In this document: positions 1 through 9,257 of the stretch, piece after piece
Numbering within the stretch: the stretch's first letter is position 1
Layout: each line of letters starts with the position of its first letter
Assembly (NCBI RefSeq): GCF_014656395.1
Contig: NZ_BNCI01000001.1
Location: forward strand, 496,001 to 560,000
DNA from: Kordiimonas sediminis
GTDB taxonomy: Bacteria > Pseudomonadota > Alphaproteobacteria > Sphingomonadales > Kordiimonadaceae
Direction of reading: 5' to 3'
DNA: 64,000 bases
Program-made: the position numbers and the translations under genes
The notes under the pieces: model-generated
Database searches by the model: none
What the model saw: only the letters and a program-made list of their open reading frames with translations
Told to the model about the DNA's origin: nothing

Positions 1-434
1 CGAATGCCTGCAACTTTCATCTCGCGGGCAGCGGCGATGATTGCGTCTTCATCAAGCTCGCTATTGATCCGACCATCATACTGATAACCACCCTTCACAA
101 GGTAATGGCTGCCATAAACCGCGTCAGCAATATCTTTGGGCCAGTCGATCATCGGCGGCAGTGCACGGCTGGCAGGCAGCGCAAGACGCAATATACCCAC
201 ATGCAACAATTCCCGGCGCTGAACAAATGCGTTGGTAAAGTGGGTTGTACCGATCATTACCGCCCGTACATCAGCCGGGGAAACCTCACCATCTTTCAGA
301 ATTTTTGTTATGGCATTTACAATGCCGTCGCTCACATTTTTGGTTGTCGGCATTTTACAGGCGGCAAGAACCTTTGCGCCATCCATCAACACTGCGTCTG
401 TGTTGGTTCCACCAACGTCTACACCAATACGCAT
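1..434 (-). CDS. Hydantoinase/oxoprolinase family protein, N-terminal fragment
   Basis: The gene runs leftwards off the window edge, so only about 144 N-terminal residues are visible. It opens MRIGVDVGGTNTDAVLMDG, the ASKHA-type phosphate-binding loop of the hydantoinase/oxoprolinase N-terminal domain (HydA_N), and continues with a GTTHFTNAFVQR segment typical of that domain. Family members hydrolyse cyclic amides such as hydantoins or 5-oxoproline in an ATP-dependent way; many close relatives have unknown substrates. The ATG at 434-432 is the first codon of the conserved motif. The MalT-like regulator next to it points the same way, with short GAGTAGG repeats between. The substrate cannot be inferred from this fragment. 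Confidence 0.85.
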   Translation of the reverse strand, partial: MRIGVDVGGTNTDAVLMDGAKVLAACKMPTTKNVSDGIVNAITKILKDGEVSPADVRAVMIGTTHFTNAFVQRRELLHVGILRLALPASRALPPMIDWPKDIADAVYGSHYLVKGGYQYDGRINSELDEDAIIAAAREMKVAGI

Positions 435-532
435 TACACTTCTCTTCCTGTTCCCGGTTAGTTGACTTGCACAAAGCAAGAAATCCTGAACCTAGTAAAT
501 TAGTGCATTCGATTAATTGCAAACGTACGAAT

Positions 533-606
533 GAGTAGGCGGCAGCTTTCTTGAGTAGGGGACGGAAAAAGGGTGGAAATTCTACACCTACCATTATTAG
601 TAGGTG
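533..606. promoter_or_regulatory. GAGTAGG direct repeats and an inverted repeat upstream of the hydantoinase gene
   Basis: The 223-bp gap between the hydantoinase start and the LuxR-type regulator stop holds GAGTAGG at 533-539 and 553-559 (20 bp apart, two helical turns) and TAGTAGG at 598-604. The last overlaps an inverted repeat, CACCTAC (585-591) with GTAGGTG (600-606). MalT-type regulators are known to bind short direct repeats, so these could be its sites; this is inference. The rest of the gap shows nothing clear. Confidence 0.3.
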
Positions 607-657
607 CGCAGTGCAATCATAGGGTTTTCAAGGGCTGAAAGAGCACGTTCGGTGCTG

Positions 658-3399
658 TTAATCATCCTGATGACGGTGTCTTGTATAATGACCAGCCGCC
701 TCCATTCGATTTCTCGCACCGGTTTTGGCGTAAATATTTTTCAGATGATACCGTACTGCATGTGGGGTAACGTCTAGGACTCGGGCAATTTCCTTATCCG
801 ACAGCCCCGTGACAAGCTGCGCCAGCACCTCCTGTTCGCGCGGACTGAACTGCACGGGACTATCCCCAGCCGAGGCATAGTTTCCTTCTATCTCTTGCAG
901 GTAGGTCAACAGCGGCTGCACATCAGAACGGTCGCCTGCTGCACTCAGGGCAGCACACAGACTGTCGGCTCTGCGTCCCAAAATGGTCGCAATCTGATAT
1001 TGGGACGGACAGGGAACCCGCTCTGTAACAGCAGTCAGGTCACGGATAACATCCTCTATAGGCTCCGACGCCGCAAACAATCGCAACCGCCAGCAAAGTC
1101 CAACAACATAATTGCGCACGTTTCCTTGCTTTTGTGCTGCCGTGATGAAGGTATCCAGCACGTCCCTGCTGACTTGATTTCGTCCCTGCTTGACCAGAAT
1201 ACGGGCATGCGCAACCGCTAACGTTTCCTGCTCACGCCAGACCAAAGACTTGATCGTGTGATCCGCTCCCCAGTCTCTGTATATGTCCAAAGCTCTGTCG
1301 AGTTGTCCCAAATCCAGATAGGCAGAAACTCTAAGCGCCTGAACATACTGTTCCAGCAGTTCCAAGTCTTCGCGCCGGGTATGGTCAAGAACGGCTTGGA
1401 AAAAACGGTCCAGACCGTCCGTATCACCGGACGCAACCTTCGTCGCGACAACAGTCCGGTAACTGGCCATATAAATATCAAACCATGCTTCCCTGTTCTC
1501 AAGGGTTGCTGGCACCCGCTGTAAATGACGGCGCGCCGCAGCCAAATCCCCGATTTCGAGATGATATTCCGCCCATATAGCGTCCAGAATGCAGGCAAGC
1601 CCCACGTCTGCTGGAAAATTATCCCGCGCCATGGACGTTGCCTTGGCGTATTTCTTTTTAACCTCTGCCAGATTGCCTTCTGCCAGTGCAACCATGCCAG
1701 TGTGAATATAGATGAACAGCTCACCATAAAATGACTGCGCCAGCTGATATTCTTTGATCGCCTGAATGCTGGCCTGCTTCGACAGTTCAAACTGGCCAAT
1801 TTGCTGCATGGACAAACAGTCAATGGTAATAATATAGCCGCGGATCGTGTGATCCTCTCCGGCATTTTCCAGTACGACCTTGACCGAGGTATGGGACAAA
1901 TGCTGATGAAAAGGCAAACAACTATAGCCCAGCAATAATGTTTCCGTCAGATACCGGTCCGTCAGCAGCATTTTACCGCTACCGCCGGAACGGTCCTGGG
2001 TAAAACCACGGGATACAATCGATGCTTTTTCCTGAAAATGGCGTGCTGCGCGGATATGTCCCTTTTTCATTTCAATGATTGCACGGGCCAGAATCAGGCG
2101 CGGATAGGTGTCCAGAATGTCGGGCGACAATTTAGCCATCAAGCCTTCCAAACGGTCCATACCCTCATTGATCCAGATTTGCAGCCCTTTGACCCGCTCA
2201 ACAAAATCACCTGCCAGCTGTTCATCACCGGCACGCCGGGCATGATCAATGGCACGATTGATTTCAGAGCGGTCAAAATACCACGATGCCGCCCTGATAT
2301 GCAGATCGTTGAATCGTGACAGGTTTGTCGTAGCCAGTGATTTTTGCAGATATTCACGCAGTAGCGGGTGCAGTCGTCTTTCCTGCGCCCCTGCTTCCAC
2401 CTCCGGGAACAGACTATCCAGCGCAGACAAAGAGGCCATTAAGGCATGGGTATCCTCCCGCTGCCGGAGATAGTTTCCTGCCTCTGGCGACACACGTTCA
2501 AGGATTGAAATATCTTCAAGGAACGCACGCTCTTCCTGTCCCAACCGGTCAAAAAGCTGTTCGCTGAAATAGGCTGCAGCCTGATCGCTCGCACCTGTAA
2601 AACGGTCAAGCTGTTTCTGCCGCTCGGAAGGGCTGTCAGTGCTGATGGATTTCAGCAACTGGATTACAACAGGCCAACCCGCCGTTCGGTCCGTAATCGA
2701 CTGTGCTTCATCATCGCCAAGTGTATCCCCGAAGAACTTCTGCACTTCATCCGGTCCCATACGCAGCGTCTCAGCGTTGATCCGTTTCAGGTCACCCCCG
2801 ATTTCCTGTCGCGACAGAGACAAGCCTGGATTCTGGCGACAAGCAATAATCAGATGCAGATTATCCGGCAGATTATCAAGCAGCCGTGCAACAACACGGT
2901 CTACGATTTCAGCTGGCGCACGCTCAAAATCATCCAGGATCAAAATTGAAGGCGTTTCACTGCGTTCAATGCCGCCGATGAAGGCATTCAATTCATAATT
3001 TACCTGATTGTCCCCTTTGAACTGTGGGGACAAAAGACCATGCGCAGACATATCCAGCCCCGCCACATGAAACGCAAAAGCCATATAAGCTATATAGTTT
3101 TCTGGGTCGTCGGCTTCCTCTGTCGATACCCAGGCAGTTTTATAGCCCTTTTCCCTAGCCTGCGCCGCCCAGTATGCCAGTAGAGTGCTTTTGCCAAAGC
3201 CGGCCGGAGCCTCAACCAGTGTCACCGGTTTCTGATAAATTTCGTCCAGTTGCGCGAGCAACATAGGGCGAAAAAATGCAAGGGATTTATACTTGGGCGG
3301 GGAAACCTTTGCCTTTAACAACCACGGGGCAATCTCTACAGCACGGCTGTCAGACACATCCTTACGATCAGTCGGTGATTGCGGGCCTGTCATACTCAC
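658..3399 (-). CDS. MalT-like (LAL) LuxR-family transcriptional regulator
   Basis: This 913-residue protein has the architecture of large ATP-binding LuxR regulators. A P-loop APAGFGKST lies near residues 62-70, with a Walker B-like SILILDDFE around residue 150. A long helical TPR-like middle follows, and the C-terminal LuxR helix-turn-helix starts at FSPREQEVLAQL and contains the recognition segment DKEIARVLDVTPHAVRYHL. Such proteins switch on operons when an inducer and ATP bind. The target is unknown; the downstream hydantoinase gene, on the same strand with repeat sequences in its upstream gap, is the obvious candidate. Start choice: GTG at 3399 has an AGGGA ribosome site, while ATG at 3393 is two codons inside. 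Confidence 0.9.
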   Translation of the reverse strand: MSMTGPQSPTDRKDVSDSRAVEIAPWLLKAKVSPPKYKSLAFFRPMLLAQLDEIYQKPVTLVEAPAGFGKSTLLAYWAAQAREKGYKTAWVSTEEADDPENYIAYMAFAFHVAGLDMSAHGLLSPQFKGDNQVNYELNAFIGGIERSETPSILILDDFERAPAEIVDRVVARLLDNLPDNLHLIIACRQNPGLSLSRQEIGGDLKRINAETLRMGPDEVQKFFGDTLGDDEAQSITDRTAGWPVVIQLLKSISTDSPSERQKQLDRFTGASDQAAAYFSEQLFDRLGQEERAFLEDISILERVSPEAGNYLRQREDTHALMASLSALDSLFPEVEAGAQERRLHPLLREYLQKSLATTNLSRFNDLHIRAASWYFDRSEINRAIDHARRAGDEQLAGDFVERVKGLQIWINEGMDRLEGLMAKLSPDILDTYPRLILARAIIEMKKGHIRAARHFQEKASIVSRGFTQDRSGGSGKMLLTDRYLTETLLLGYSCLPFHQHLSHTSVKVVLENAGEDHTIRGYIITIDCLSMQQIGQFELSKQASIQAIKEYQLAQSFYGELFIYIHTGMVALAEGNLAEVKKKYAKATSMARDNFPADVGLACILDAIWAEYHLEIGDLAAARRHLQRVPATLENREAWFDIYMASYRTVVATKVASGDTDGLDRFFQAVLDHTRREDLELLEQYVQALRVSAYLDLGQLDRALDIYRDWGADHTIKSLVWREQETLAVAHARILVKQGRNQVSRDVLDTFITAAQKQGNVRNYVVGLCWRLRLFAASEPIEDVIRDLTAVTERVPCPSQYQIATILGRRADSLCAALSAAGDRSDVQPLLTYLQEIEGNYASAGDSPVQFSPREQEVLAQLVTGLSDKEIARVLDVTPHAVRYHLKNIYAKTGARNRMEAAGHYTRHRHQDD

Positions 3400-3628
3400 G
3401 GTTGGTCCCTGTCTGGTAAAATACTGTCAACACACTGCAGATATGTACAGGACAAAAACCCACAAATCAAACGGGGACAACTAGATCATAGTCATAGAGC
3501 GAATATCGCAAAGAAAAGACGTACGGATTTTCATCAGTATATCTGCCGATAAGCCTTGATTTTAAACGTATTTTGATTGACTAACGGCAGAAATTTGCCA
3601 CAGTCAGAGAAAAGAAGCGGAGCACCCT

Positions 3629-4591
3629 GTGAGTCTATTTTGGAAAACATTCGTAAGGCCCAAGGCATGGGTCGCCAAGCTATTGCTGCTGGTCCTGATC
3701 GCAGCCTTTGGAACGCTTGCCTATTTGGGCTACCTGAAACCGATTGTTGCCTTCCTTGATTCAGAAGACCTTACCTACGTTATTGGTAACTCCAGAATAT
3801 CAGCCTATCTTGTCCTGAAAGGGCTGTTGACTGTTTCGATCGGCTTCTGGCTCGCTGGCTGGTTCACTGACTATACTGACGAGAAGATCAAATCTCTCAA
3901 TCATGTTGGTACACGCAGCAAAGCTATTCTGGGCAAAGTGCTTCAGATCGTTATCTATTTCATCCTGTTCCTGATTATTCTGGATATTCTAGGGGTTGAT
4001 CTTGCCACCTTGGGCATACTGGGCGGTGCCATCGGTATTGGTATCGGTTTTGGCCTGCAAAAAATCACCTCCAACTTTATCTCCGGTCTGATTTTACTGT
4101 TTGAAAACTCCATTGAAATTGGTGATTTGGTAGAATTACAGGACGGATTATTTGGTTTTGTCCGCCATACCAGTGCACGCTACACGCTGATTGAAACCTT
4201 TGACGGCAAAGAAGTCATGATACCGAACGAGGACTTTGTCACCAATCGGGTGGTAAACTGGACTTATACTAACAGCAACGGCCGTGTGGAAATCGCCGTT
4301 GGTGTCTCCTACAACTCCGATCTTGATCTGGTCCATAAACTGCTGATCGAAGCGGCGAAAGAACACCCGACCTGCATGGAAGACCCCGAACCCGTCTGCT
4401 ATGTAGATCAGTTTGCTGACAGCTCTGTAAATTTCCTACTGTATTTCTGGGTAGCGGATGTGACCCTTGGACGGCGTGGTCCTAAAAGCGATGTCATGCG
4501 TACCATCTGGTATAAGTTCAAGGAAAACGGCGTTACCATACCATTCCCGCAACGGGATTTACATATGATCCCACCAGAGGAAAGAAAATGA
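3629..4591 (+). CDS. Small-conductance mechanosensitive channel, MscS family
   Basis: The 320-residue protein has three hydrophobic segments in the first 155 residues. The last is the glycine/alanine-rich pore helix (LATLGILGGAIGIGIGFGLQ) followed by ITSNFISGLILLFE and the beta domain (IEIGDLVEL, then VMIPNEDFVTNRVVNWT), the hallmark MscS signature. The channel sits in the inner membrane and releases solutes on hypo-osmotic shock. The start is GTG with a purine-rich ribosome site (AGAAGCGGAG) about 6 bases upstream. Its last four bases overlap the next gene (ATGA), so the two are translationally coupled. Confidence 0.92.
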   Translation: MSLFWKTFVRPKAWVAKLLLLVLIAAFGTLAYLGYLKPIVAFLDSEDLTYVIGNSRISAYLVLKGLLTVSIGFWLAGWFTDYTDEKIKSLNHVGTRSKAILGKVLQIVIYFILFLIILDILGVDLATLGILGGAIGIGIGFGLQKITSNFISGLILLFENSIEIGDLVELQDGLFGFVRHTSARYTLIETFDGKEVMIPNEDFVTNRVVNWTYTNSNGRVEIAVGVSYNSDLDLVHKLLIEAAKEHPTCMEDPEPVCYVDQFADSSVNFLLYFWVADVTLGRRGPKSDVMRTIWYKFKENGVTIPFPQRDLHMIPPEERK

Positions 4592-5559
4592 CCGGGTCTT
4601 TACTGTGTGCCTATGCCTTTACTGCTGATAACCAGCCACAATCCTGCGTTCCTGCCGAAGGCCTGAACGCACTTGCCAACAGCGGCAATACTTTCTGGGG
4701 TCACTTTGAGGTAGGGGAAACATCCGCACAGCTAATTAAAGACTTGCCCATCGCAGTACCAGATATCGCGATAACGGCGCTGATGGCTGATGATACGCGC
4801 CCCCGCATCACCAATTTCGGGGATAGTTTCCTCCTGAACCTGCGTGGTATTAATCTCAATGATCAGGCGGCGCCCGAAGATATGGTTTCTATCCGTTTAT
4901 GGAGCGACGGCAAAAACCTGATCACCACCAGACGCCGCCGGCTGAAAGCTGTTGACGATCTGCGTGCTAGTTTTGAAGAGGGCACTGGTCCTAAATCCGT
5001 TAATGAATGCCTTGCGGATTTGATTGGTAATCTGGTCAACCGTATGGAGCCAACTGTCTTCCGCCTCGAGGAAGAACTGGAGGGGCTTGAAGAGCAGTTT
5101 CTTGATACCCCTGATGATCTTGACGCAGCCGAACTGACCGAACTAAGGCGCCGCGTTATCCTGTTGCGCCGTTATATGGTTCCGCAGCGCGAGGCACTGA
5201 CTGGTCTGGTAACCGGCACAATCAGCTCCATACCGGCCCCTGACCGGGTCTTGATTAACGAAAGTCTGAACCGACTAAGCCTATATTTGGAGAATCTCGA
5301 TGCGCTGAAAGAACGGGCACAATTAATCAAAGACGAGATTGCCGCCAAAGCTGCGGACCACATGAACCAAAATACCTATGTGCTCTCTATCATTGCGGCC
5401 GTGTTCCTGCCTCTTGGCTTCCTGACCGGACTTTTGGGCATTAATGTTGGCGGCATACCGGGCGCGGACAATACGGATGCATTCTGGATTTTCTGCGGCA
5501 TCCTGATTGTGCTGGTTGCCTTGCAGGTAATTTTTTTCCGACGGAAGAAATGGTTTTAG
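4588..5559 (+). CDS. CorA-family transporter, ZntB-like
   Basis: The 323-residue protein has a long acidic cytoplasmic N-terminal domain with coiled helices (EELEGLEEQFLDTPDDLD). Two C-terminal membrane helices follow, with the loop motif GINVGGIPG after the first. CorA magnesium channels carry GMN at this spot and ZntB zinc transporters carry GIN, so a ZntB-type zinc or divalent-cation transporter is favoured. It overlaps the MscS stop by 4 bp, so the two are probably co-transcribed. Its 3' end overlaps the convergent histidine kinase gene by 4 bp. The substrate is inferred from the motif only. Confidence 0.88.
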   Translation: MTGSLLCAYAFTADNQPQSCVPAEGLNALANSGNTFWGHFEVGETSAQLIKDLPIAVPDIAITALMADDTRPRITNFGDSFLLNLRGINLNDQAAPEDMVSIRLWSDGKNLITTRRRRLKAVDDLRASFEEGTGPKSVNECLADLIGNLVNRMEPTVFRLEEELEGLEEQFLDTPDDLDAAELTELRRRVILLRRYMVPQREALTGLVTGTISSIPAPDRVLINESLNRLSLYLENLDALKERAQLIKDEIAAKAADHMNQNTYVLSIIAAVFLPLGFLTGLLGINVGGIPGADNTDAFWIFCGILIVLVALQVIFFRRKKWF

Positions 5560-7193
5560 TGACTATTTGCCTTCGGAAATTCCAGACAAAAGCGCGCGCC
5601 CCCTTCTTCGGCATTTTCGCACCAAATCCTGCCCTCCAGATGGGTCATGATTTTCTCTGCTGTCGCCAGCCCTAGCCCAAGACCTGGCTTTTGGACATTA
5701 CTTTTAAGCCTTGTGAATGGCTGAAATATTTCTAACAGCGACTTTTTGGGAATGCCGGGGCCGTTATCCGTAATCGACAATATTCCTGAAACCGGCGTTT
5801 CTTCGATTTTACAGGAAATCTCCGGGGCGGTCTGTGCACCATATTTCAGAGCATTACTCAGAATATTTTGAATTACCTGAACCACAAAGCTTTCAGTCGC
5901 CATTATCTGACAGTCCGTATCGTCGGTATGAATTGTGACACCGGAAAGTTTATCCCCAACATTATGCAAGGCTTGTTTCAGCGACCCCTGCAGGGAAATA
6001 GGCAAAAGTGCACTATCATCTGGCAAACCGGCCTGAACGGACGCGTATGTATATAAGTCAGTGATCAGCTCAATCGAATGTTCTGATGTTTGTTTCAAAA
6101 TATCAACCATCCCAAGCGCCCTGTCAGGACGGTCGTTCTTCAAATTCAATTCGATAGCTTCAGCAAGGGTCTGAACCCGTCCGATCGGATCACGCAGATC
6201 ATGGGCGATAATACGCGCAAATGCATCCAACTCGCTATTACTGCGCTCAAGCGCGGCAGCAAATTTTTCCAGCTGCAGCTGCCCTTTCACGCGGGCACTG
6301 ATATCAACGGCATTGACCAGAACGCCATCAACCCCATTAAAACTGATCGGGTTCAATGCCAGCTCCAGTGCGATCTTATGTCCAGACTTAGTAACGCCGT
6401 ATACTTTACTGTCATTACCCATCACCATGGGCATAGGCGCCTTAGCATACCCTTCCACTAGTGAATGGTGATGCTCCCGACTACTGCGCGGCACCAACTG
6501 GCTAATGGATTCCTTCAGAAACTCTTCTTCTGAATATCCAAACATGTCGCATGCAGCGGCATTCACATACATGATCTGTTGATCATGTCCCACCACCAAA
6601 ATAGCGCTTGCCATGCCCCCCAAAATAGTTGACTGGTTTTCCGAAGAGGCCCTCAAATCAGCATTAAGCGCGGATATTTCCTCGTTCTTTCGGTGTAGCA
6701 GTTCTTTAGCTTGCTCAAGAGACTTTTCCCGTGAACGTATCTCTGAACGCATCTGGATGTTGGTTTTTTCCTGCTCAGCCATCAGCGGTGTGATGTCATT
6801 GTGCGTACCCAACATTCTTATGGGCGTACCGTCTTCACGGCGAATGGCAATACCCCTACAGCGTATCCAGACAACAGAACCGTCCGCATGTCTGTAGCGC
6901 ACAATCTGGTCATACGGGTGATCAGGGTTGTCAGCGTGCTTTTGGAAGTTATCAAGCGCCAACACTAAATCTTCCGGGAAAATCAGTTGCTGCCACTCAT
7001 GGGCTTTATGCTCCTTGGTCGCAGGATCAATACCGAAGGTTTGCCAGAACTTCGGGCTCATCCATTCGTTTTCCGGGTCCTCAAGATCCCAAAACCAAAT
7101 GCCGTCGATTGCTGCATTCTCGATAAAGGAGAAAATCCCAGCATCAGACTTCATCAAGTCCACTAATTCTTGTTGTAAATAATGCTGGCCCAT
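5556..7193 (-). CDS. PAS-domain sensor histidine kinase, soluble
   Basis: This 545-residue protein has no membrane segment. A PAS_3-type sensor domain comes first (GIWFWDLEDPENEWMSPKFW), with a PAC segment (VRYRHADGSVVWIRCRG). A short coiled coil and a second PAS domain (ILVVGHDQQIMYVNAAACDM) follow. The HisKA dimerisation helix carries the phospho-acceptor histidine in FARIIAHDLRDP, and the HATPase domain shows N, G1 and G2 boxes (NALKYG, DNGPGIP, GLGLGLATAEKI). No response regulator is adjacent, so it is an orphan; the upstream neighbour on the same strand is dps. The ATG at 7193 follows a strong GGAGGGGG ribosome site. Confidence 0.9.
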   Translation of the reverse strand: MGQHYLQQELVDLMKSDAGIFSFIENAAIDGIWFWDLEDPENEWMSPKFWQTFGIDPATKEHKAHEWQQLIFPEDLVLALDNFQKHADNPDHPYDQIVRYRHADGSVVWIRCRGIAIRREDGTPIRMLGTHNDITPLMAEQEKTNIQMRSEIRSREKSLEQAKELLHRKNEEISALNADLRASSENQSTILGGMASAILVVGHDQQIMYVNAAACDMFGYSEEEFLKESISQLVPRSSREHHHSLVEGYAKAPMPMVMGNDSKVYGVTKSGHKIALELALNPISFNGVDGVLVNAVDISARVKGQLQLEKFAAALERSNSELDAFARIIAHDLRDPIGRVQTLAEAIELNLKNDRPDRALGMVDILKQTSEHSIELITDLYTYASVQAGLPDDSALLPISLQGSLKQALHNVGDKLSGVTIHTDDTDCQIMATESFVVQVIQNILSNALKYGAQTAPEISCKIEETPVSGILSITDNGPGIPKKSLLEIFQPFTRLKSNVQKPGLGLGLATAEKIMTHLEGRIWCENAEEGGARFCLEFPKANSH

Positions 7194-7273
7194 GACCCCC
7201 TCCAGAACAGATGATGCAACCTATTCTGGAGAGATTAATAGATCGTTAACCGGATATATTTCTTGCTAAACCT

Positions 7274-7738
7274 TTAATTTTCCATCGAACGTAGCATCCA
7301 CGCAGTTTTCTCATGGACCCGCATTCGGTCAGATAAGAGCCCGGCAGTTGATTCGTCATTCACTTTTTGTGCTGATGCCAGCATGGTTCTGCAGGATTTG
7401 GCAATATGTTCGTGGCCTACAAGAAGGGTAGAAATCATGTCCTCGGGATCAGGTACATTTGCCGTTTCCTTAATTGATGTCAGCTCGGCGAACTGTTTGT
7501 ATGTACCGGGGGCCGCAAACCCCAGGCTGCGAATGCGTTCTGCAATTTCGTCAACCGCAAGCGCCAGTTCCGTATACTGCTCCTCAAACATCAAATGCAG
7601 TTCGCGGAATTGAGGTCCTGTGACATTCCAATGGAAAAAGTGTGACTGTAGATACAGTGTGTAGCTATCAGCTAGAAGGTGTTTTAGTCCCTGTGCAATC
7701 TCAACACGGTCAATTTTATCAATACCAATATCTACCAT
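7274..7738 (-). CDS. dps: Dps-family DNA-binding ferritin-like protein
   Basis: The 154-residue protein has the length and motifs of Dps. The stretch [20 protein letters not shown] contains the inter-subunit ferroxidase ligands (the His of HWN, then the acidic [11 protein letters not shown] helix). Dps forms a dodecamer that oxidises and stores iron using peroxide and coats DNA under starvation or oxidative stress. It is monocistronic, with an AAAGGAT ribosome site before the ATG. The 220-bp gap upstream shows no gene. A histidine kinase lies downstream with an 80-bp gap; no functional link is evident. Confidence 0.93.
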   Translation of the reverse strand: MVDIGIDKIDRVEIAQGLKHLLADSYTLYLQSHFFHWNVTGPQFRELHLMFEEQYTELALAVDEIAERIRSLGFAAPGTYKQFAELTSIKETANVPDPEDMISTLLVGHEHIAKSCRTMLASAQKVNDESTAGLLSDRMRVHEKTAWMLRSMEN

Positions 7739-7958
7739 CTTTGTATCCTTTCGCTGTGGTCTAAAACCGGGTGTTGCCCTTTTTTGTCAGACCGACTGTT
7801 ACCTCTGCCGCAGTCTATCTGATACTGCCTGCAGCGTGCAATCACTATCCCATGCGGCGCAATCTGTCGCGTGTTCATAAGATATTACATCCATGCAGTT
7901 CACTCTGCGCTTCAATCACACATACTGACAAGCGCCATAATGCCGCAGCAGGGTCTTT

Positions 7959-8813
7959 TTACCCAAGCCCCAGTGACTGCGCACATAGTGCAAGTCCTTT
8001 TCTGATCATCTGAGTAACTCTGTCGTCCAGTCCTTCTGGATACATGGCATAGGCCGGATAGTGAAACACAGGCGCATCTGCCACTTCGAACAGTAATTTA
8101 TCTTCGATCAGTGCCTGCACACTGCGACGCGGGAAATAGGCCGCACCGCCCTGCTGCAGAAGATAATCGATACCCAGCGTCCCCAGATCAAGCGATACGG
8201 GCGGAATGCGTAAATCAGGGAAGTTCAAAGCATGCTCGGCCTGAAATTCAGGCCCCCAGTATGTCAGGAAATATTCCTCGCTGTAAGGGGTGATGACCCG
8301 CTCTTGATCAGACACAAGAATGATTTCCTCATCAAAAATTTTCTGTGCAACATATCCTGGGCGATACTGCGGACGATACATAACAATCAAATCATACGAC
8401 CCACCAACCAGATATTCTGTCAGGTTCATCGGATTATTCATTTCAGCAACAATGGCAATGTCGGATGCCTGCCGCCGCATCCACACAAGCCAGGGTACCA
8501 GATAACTGTCCCAAAGGCTTACCTGCGCCCCTACACGCAACGTAAAACCGTGATCAGCAGAAACACCAACATCCATGCGAGCCTGTTCCCAACCACGCAC
8601 AAGCGCGGTTGCATGCGGAACAAAACGGTGACCCGCGGGCGTTAGGAAAGCCCCTTTCTTCCCGCGCTCAAAGAGGACAACCCCTAACTGGTCTTCAAGT
8701 GTTTTAATACGCGTACTTACAGTTGACTGGGTCACACAAACCACATCTGCGGCACCAAGAAAGCTTCCGGTTTCAGCGGTTGCAAGAAATGTACGTAGTA
8801 AGGTGATATCCAT
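7959..8813 (-). CDS. LysR-family transcriptional regulator
   Basis: The protein begins MDITLLRTFLATAETGSF and has a classic LysR helix-turn-helix (AADVVCVTQSTVSTRIKTLE, then LFERGKKGAFLTPAG), followed by a two-lobe effector-binding domain of about 200 residues. I chose the ATG at 8813 because the reading frame upstream of it has only a TTG at 8837 and LysR proteins normally begin close to this motif. It is divergent from the small basic/acidic ORF at 8931. No typical LysR target gene is adjacent, so its regulon is unknown. Confidence 0.9.
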   Translation of the reverse strand: MDITLLRTFLATAETGSFLGAADVVCVTQSTVSTRIKTLEDQLGVVLFERGKKGAFLTPAGHRFVPHATALVRGWEQARMDVGVSADHGFTLRVGAQVSLWDSYLVPWLVWMRRQASDIAIVAEMNNPMNLTEYLVGGSYDLIVMYRPQYRPGYVAQKIFDEEIILVSDQERVITPYSEEYFLTYWGPEFQAEHALNFPDLRIPPVSLDLGTLGIDYLLQQGGAAYFPRRSVQALIEDKLLFEVADAPVFHYPAYAMYPEGLDDRVTQMIRKGLALCAQSLGLG

Positions 8814-8930
8814 GAGCTTTTCTATCTGTAATTTCAATATAAACTATCTAATATATTCGTTTTACAAATTCAAGAATAAGCAGCACTCTATGTTTACAGC
8901 CAGTAAGGCGTTTTAAACATGAGACAGATT

Positions 8931-9137
8931 ATGAGCGATTATAACAATTTATCTGACCCGTACGATCGTGATGACTATTCTGATTGGATGACTGCCGATA
9001 ACCATCGGCGCAATCAGCGCAGAAATCAGCGTGGAGATGCCGAGGACTATTCCGACAATCCATTTATGGGTCGGGCAAAATCTCGGAAGCAAGCACGCCG
9101 CTACCGGAACAGACGGGATGAATCTTTCGGTTTTTAA
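8931..9137 (+). CDS. Small, highly charged hypothetical protein
   Basis: The reading frame encodes about 68 residues rich in Asp, Arg, Asn and Tyr (SDYNNLSDPYDRDDYSDW, then RRNQRRNQRG and SRKQARRYRNRR) and no hydrophobic core, so it is probably disordered. A weak GAGACAG ribosome site precedes the ATG at 8931; an ATG 12 bases upstream is an alternative. It sits alone between a divergent LysR gene and a rho-independent terminator at 9175-9210, which supports it being a transcribed gene. I do not recognise a family. Confidence 0.5.
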   Translation: MSDYNNLSDPYDRDDYSDWMTADNHRRNQRRNQRGDAEDYSDNPFMGRAKSRKQARRYRNRRDESFGF

Positions 9138-9174
9138 CCTCTGAACGCTGCGAACTTACCTGAAAAAGCTATAC

Positions 9175-9210
9175 GGCACCGGGTTCAATGCCAGCCCCCG
9201 GTGTCGTTTT
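9175..9210 (+). terminator. Rho-independent terminator after the small charged gene
   Basis: A 9-bp stem, GGCACCGGG paired with CCCGGTGTC (one G-T pair), is followed by GTTTTCT. It lies between the 8931 gene and the convergent AstE/AspA-family gene. Confidence 0.6.
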
Positions 9211-9257
9211 CTACCCCTGCAGCACCGCGAGCCATCCCGGCGTCACGATTAATCCCC

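Noticed and set aside
7771-8013. 80-codon frame in the dps/LysR gap
   Set aside because: It overlaps the LysR 3' end on the other strand, lacks a ribosome site and has no recognisable sequence.
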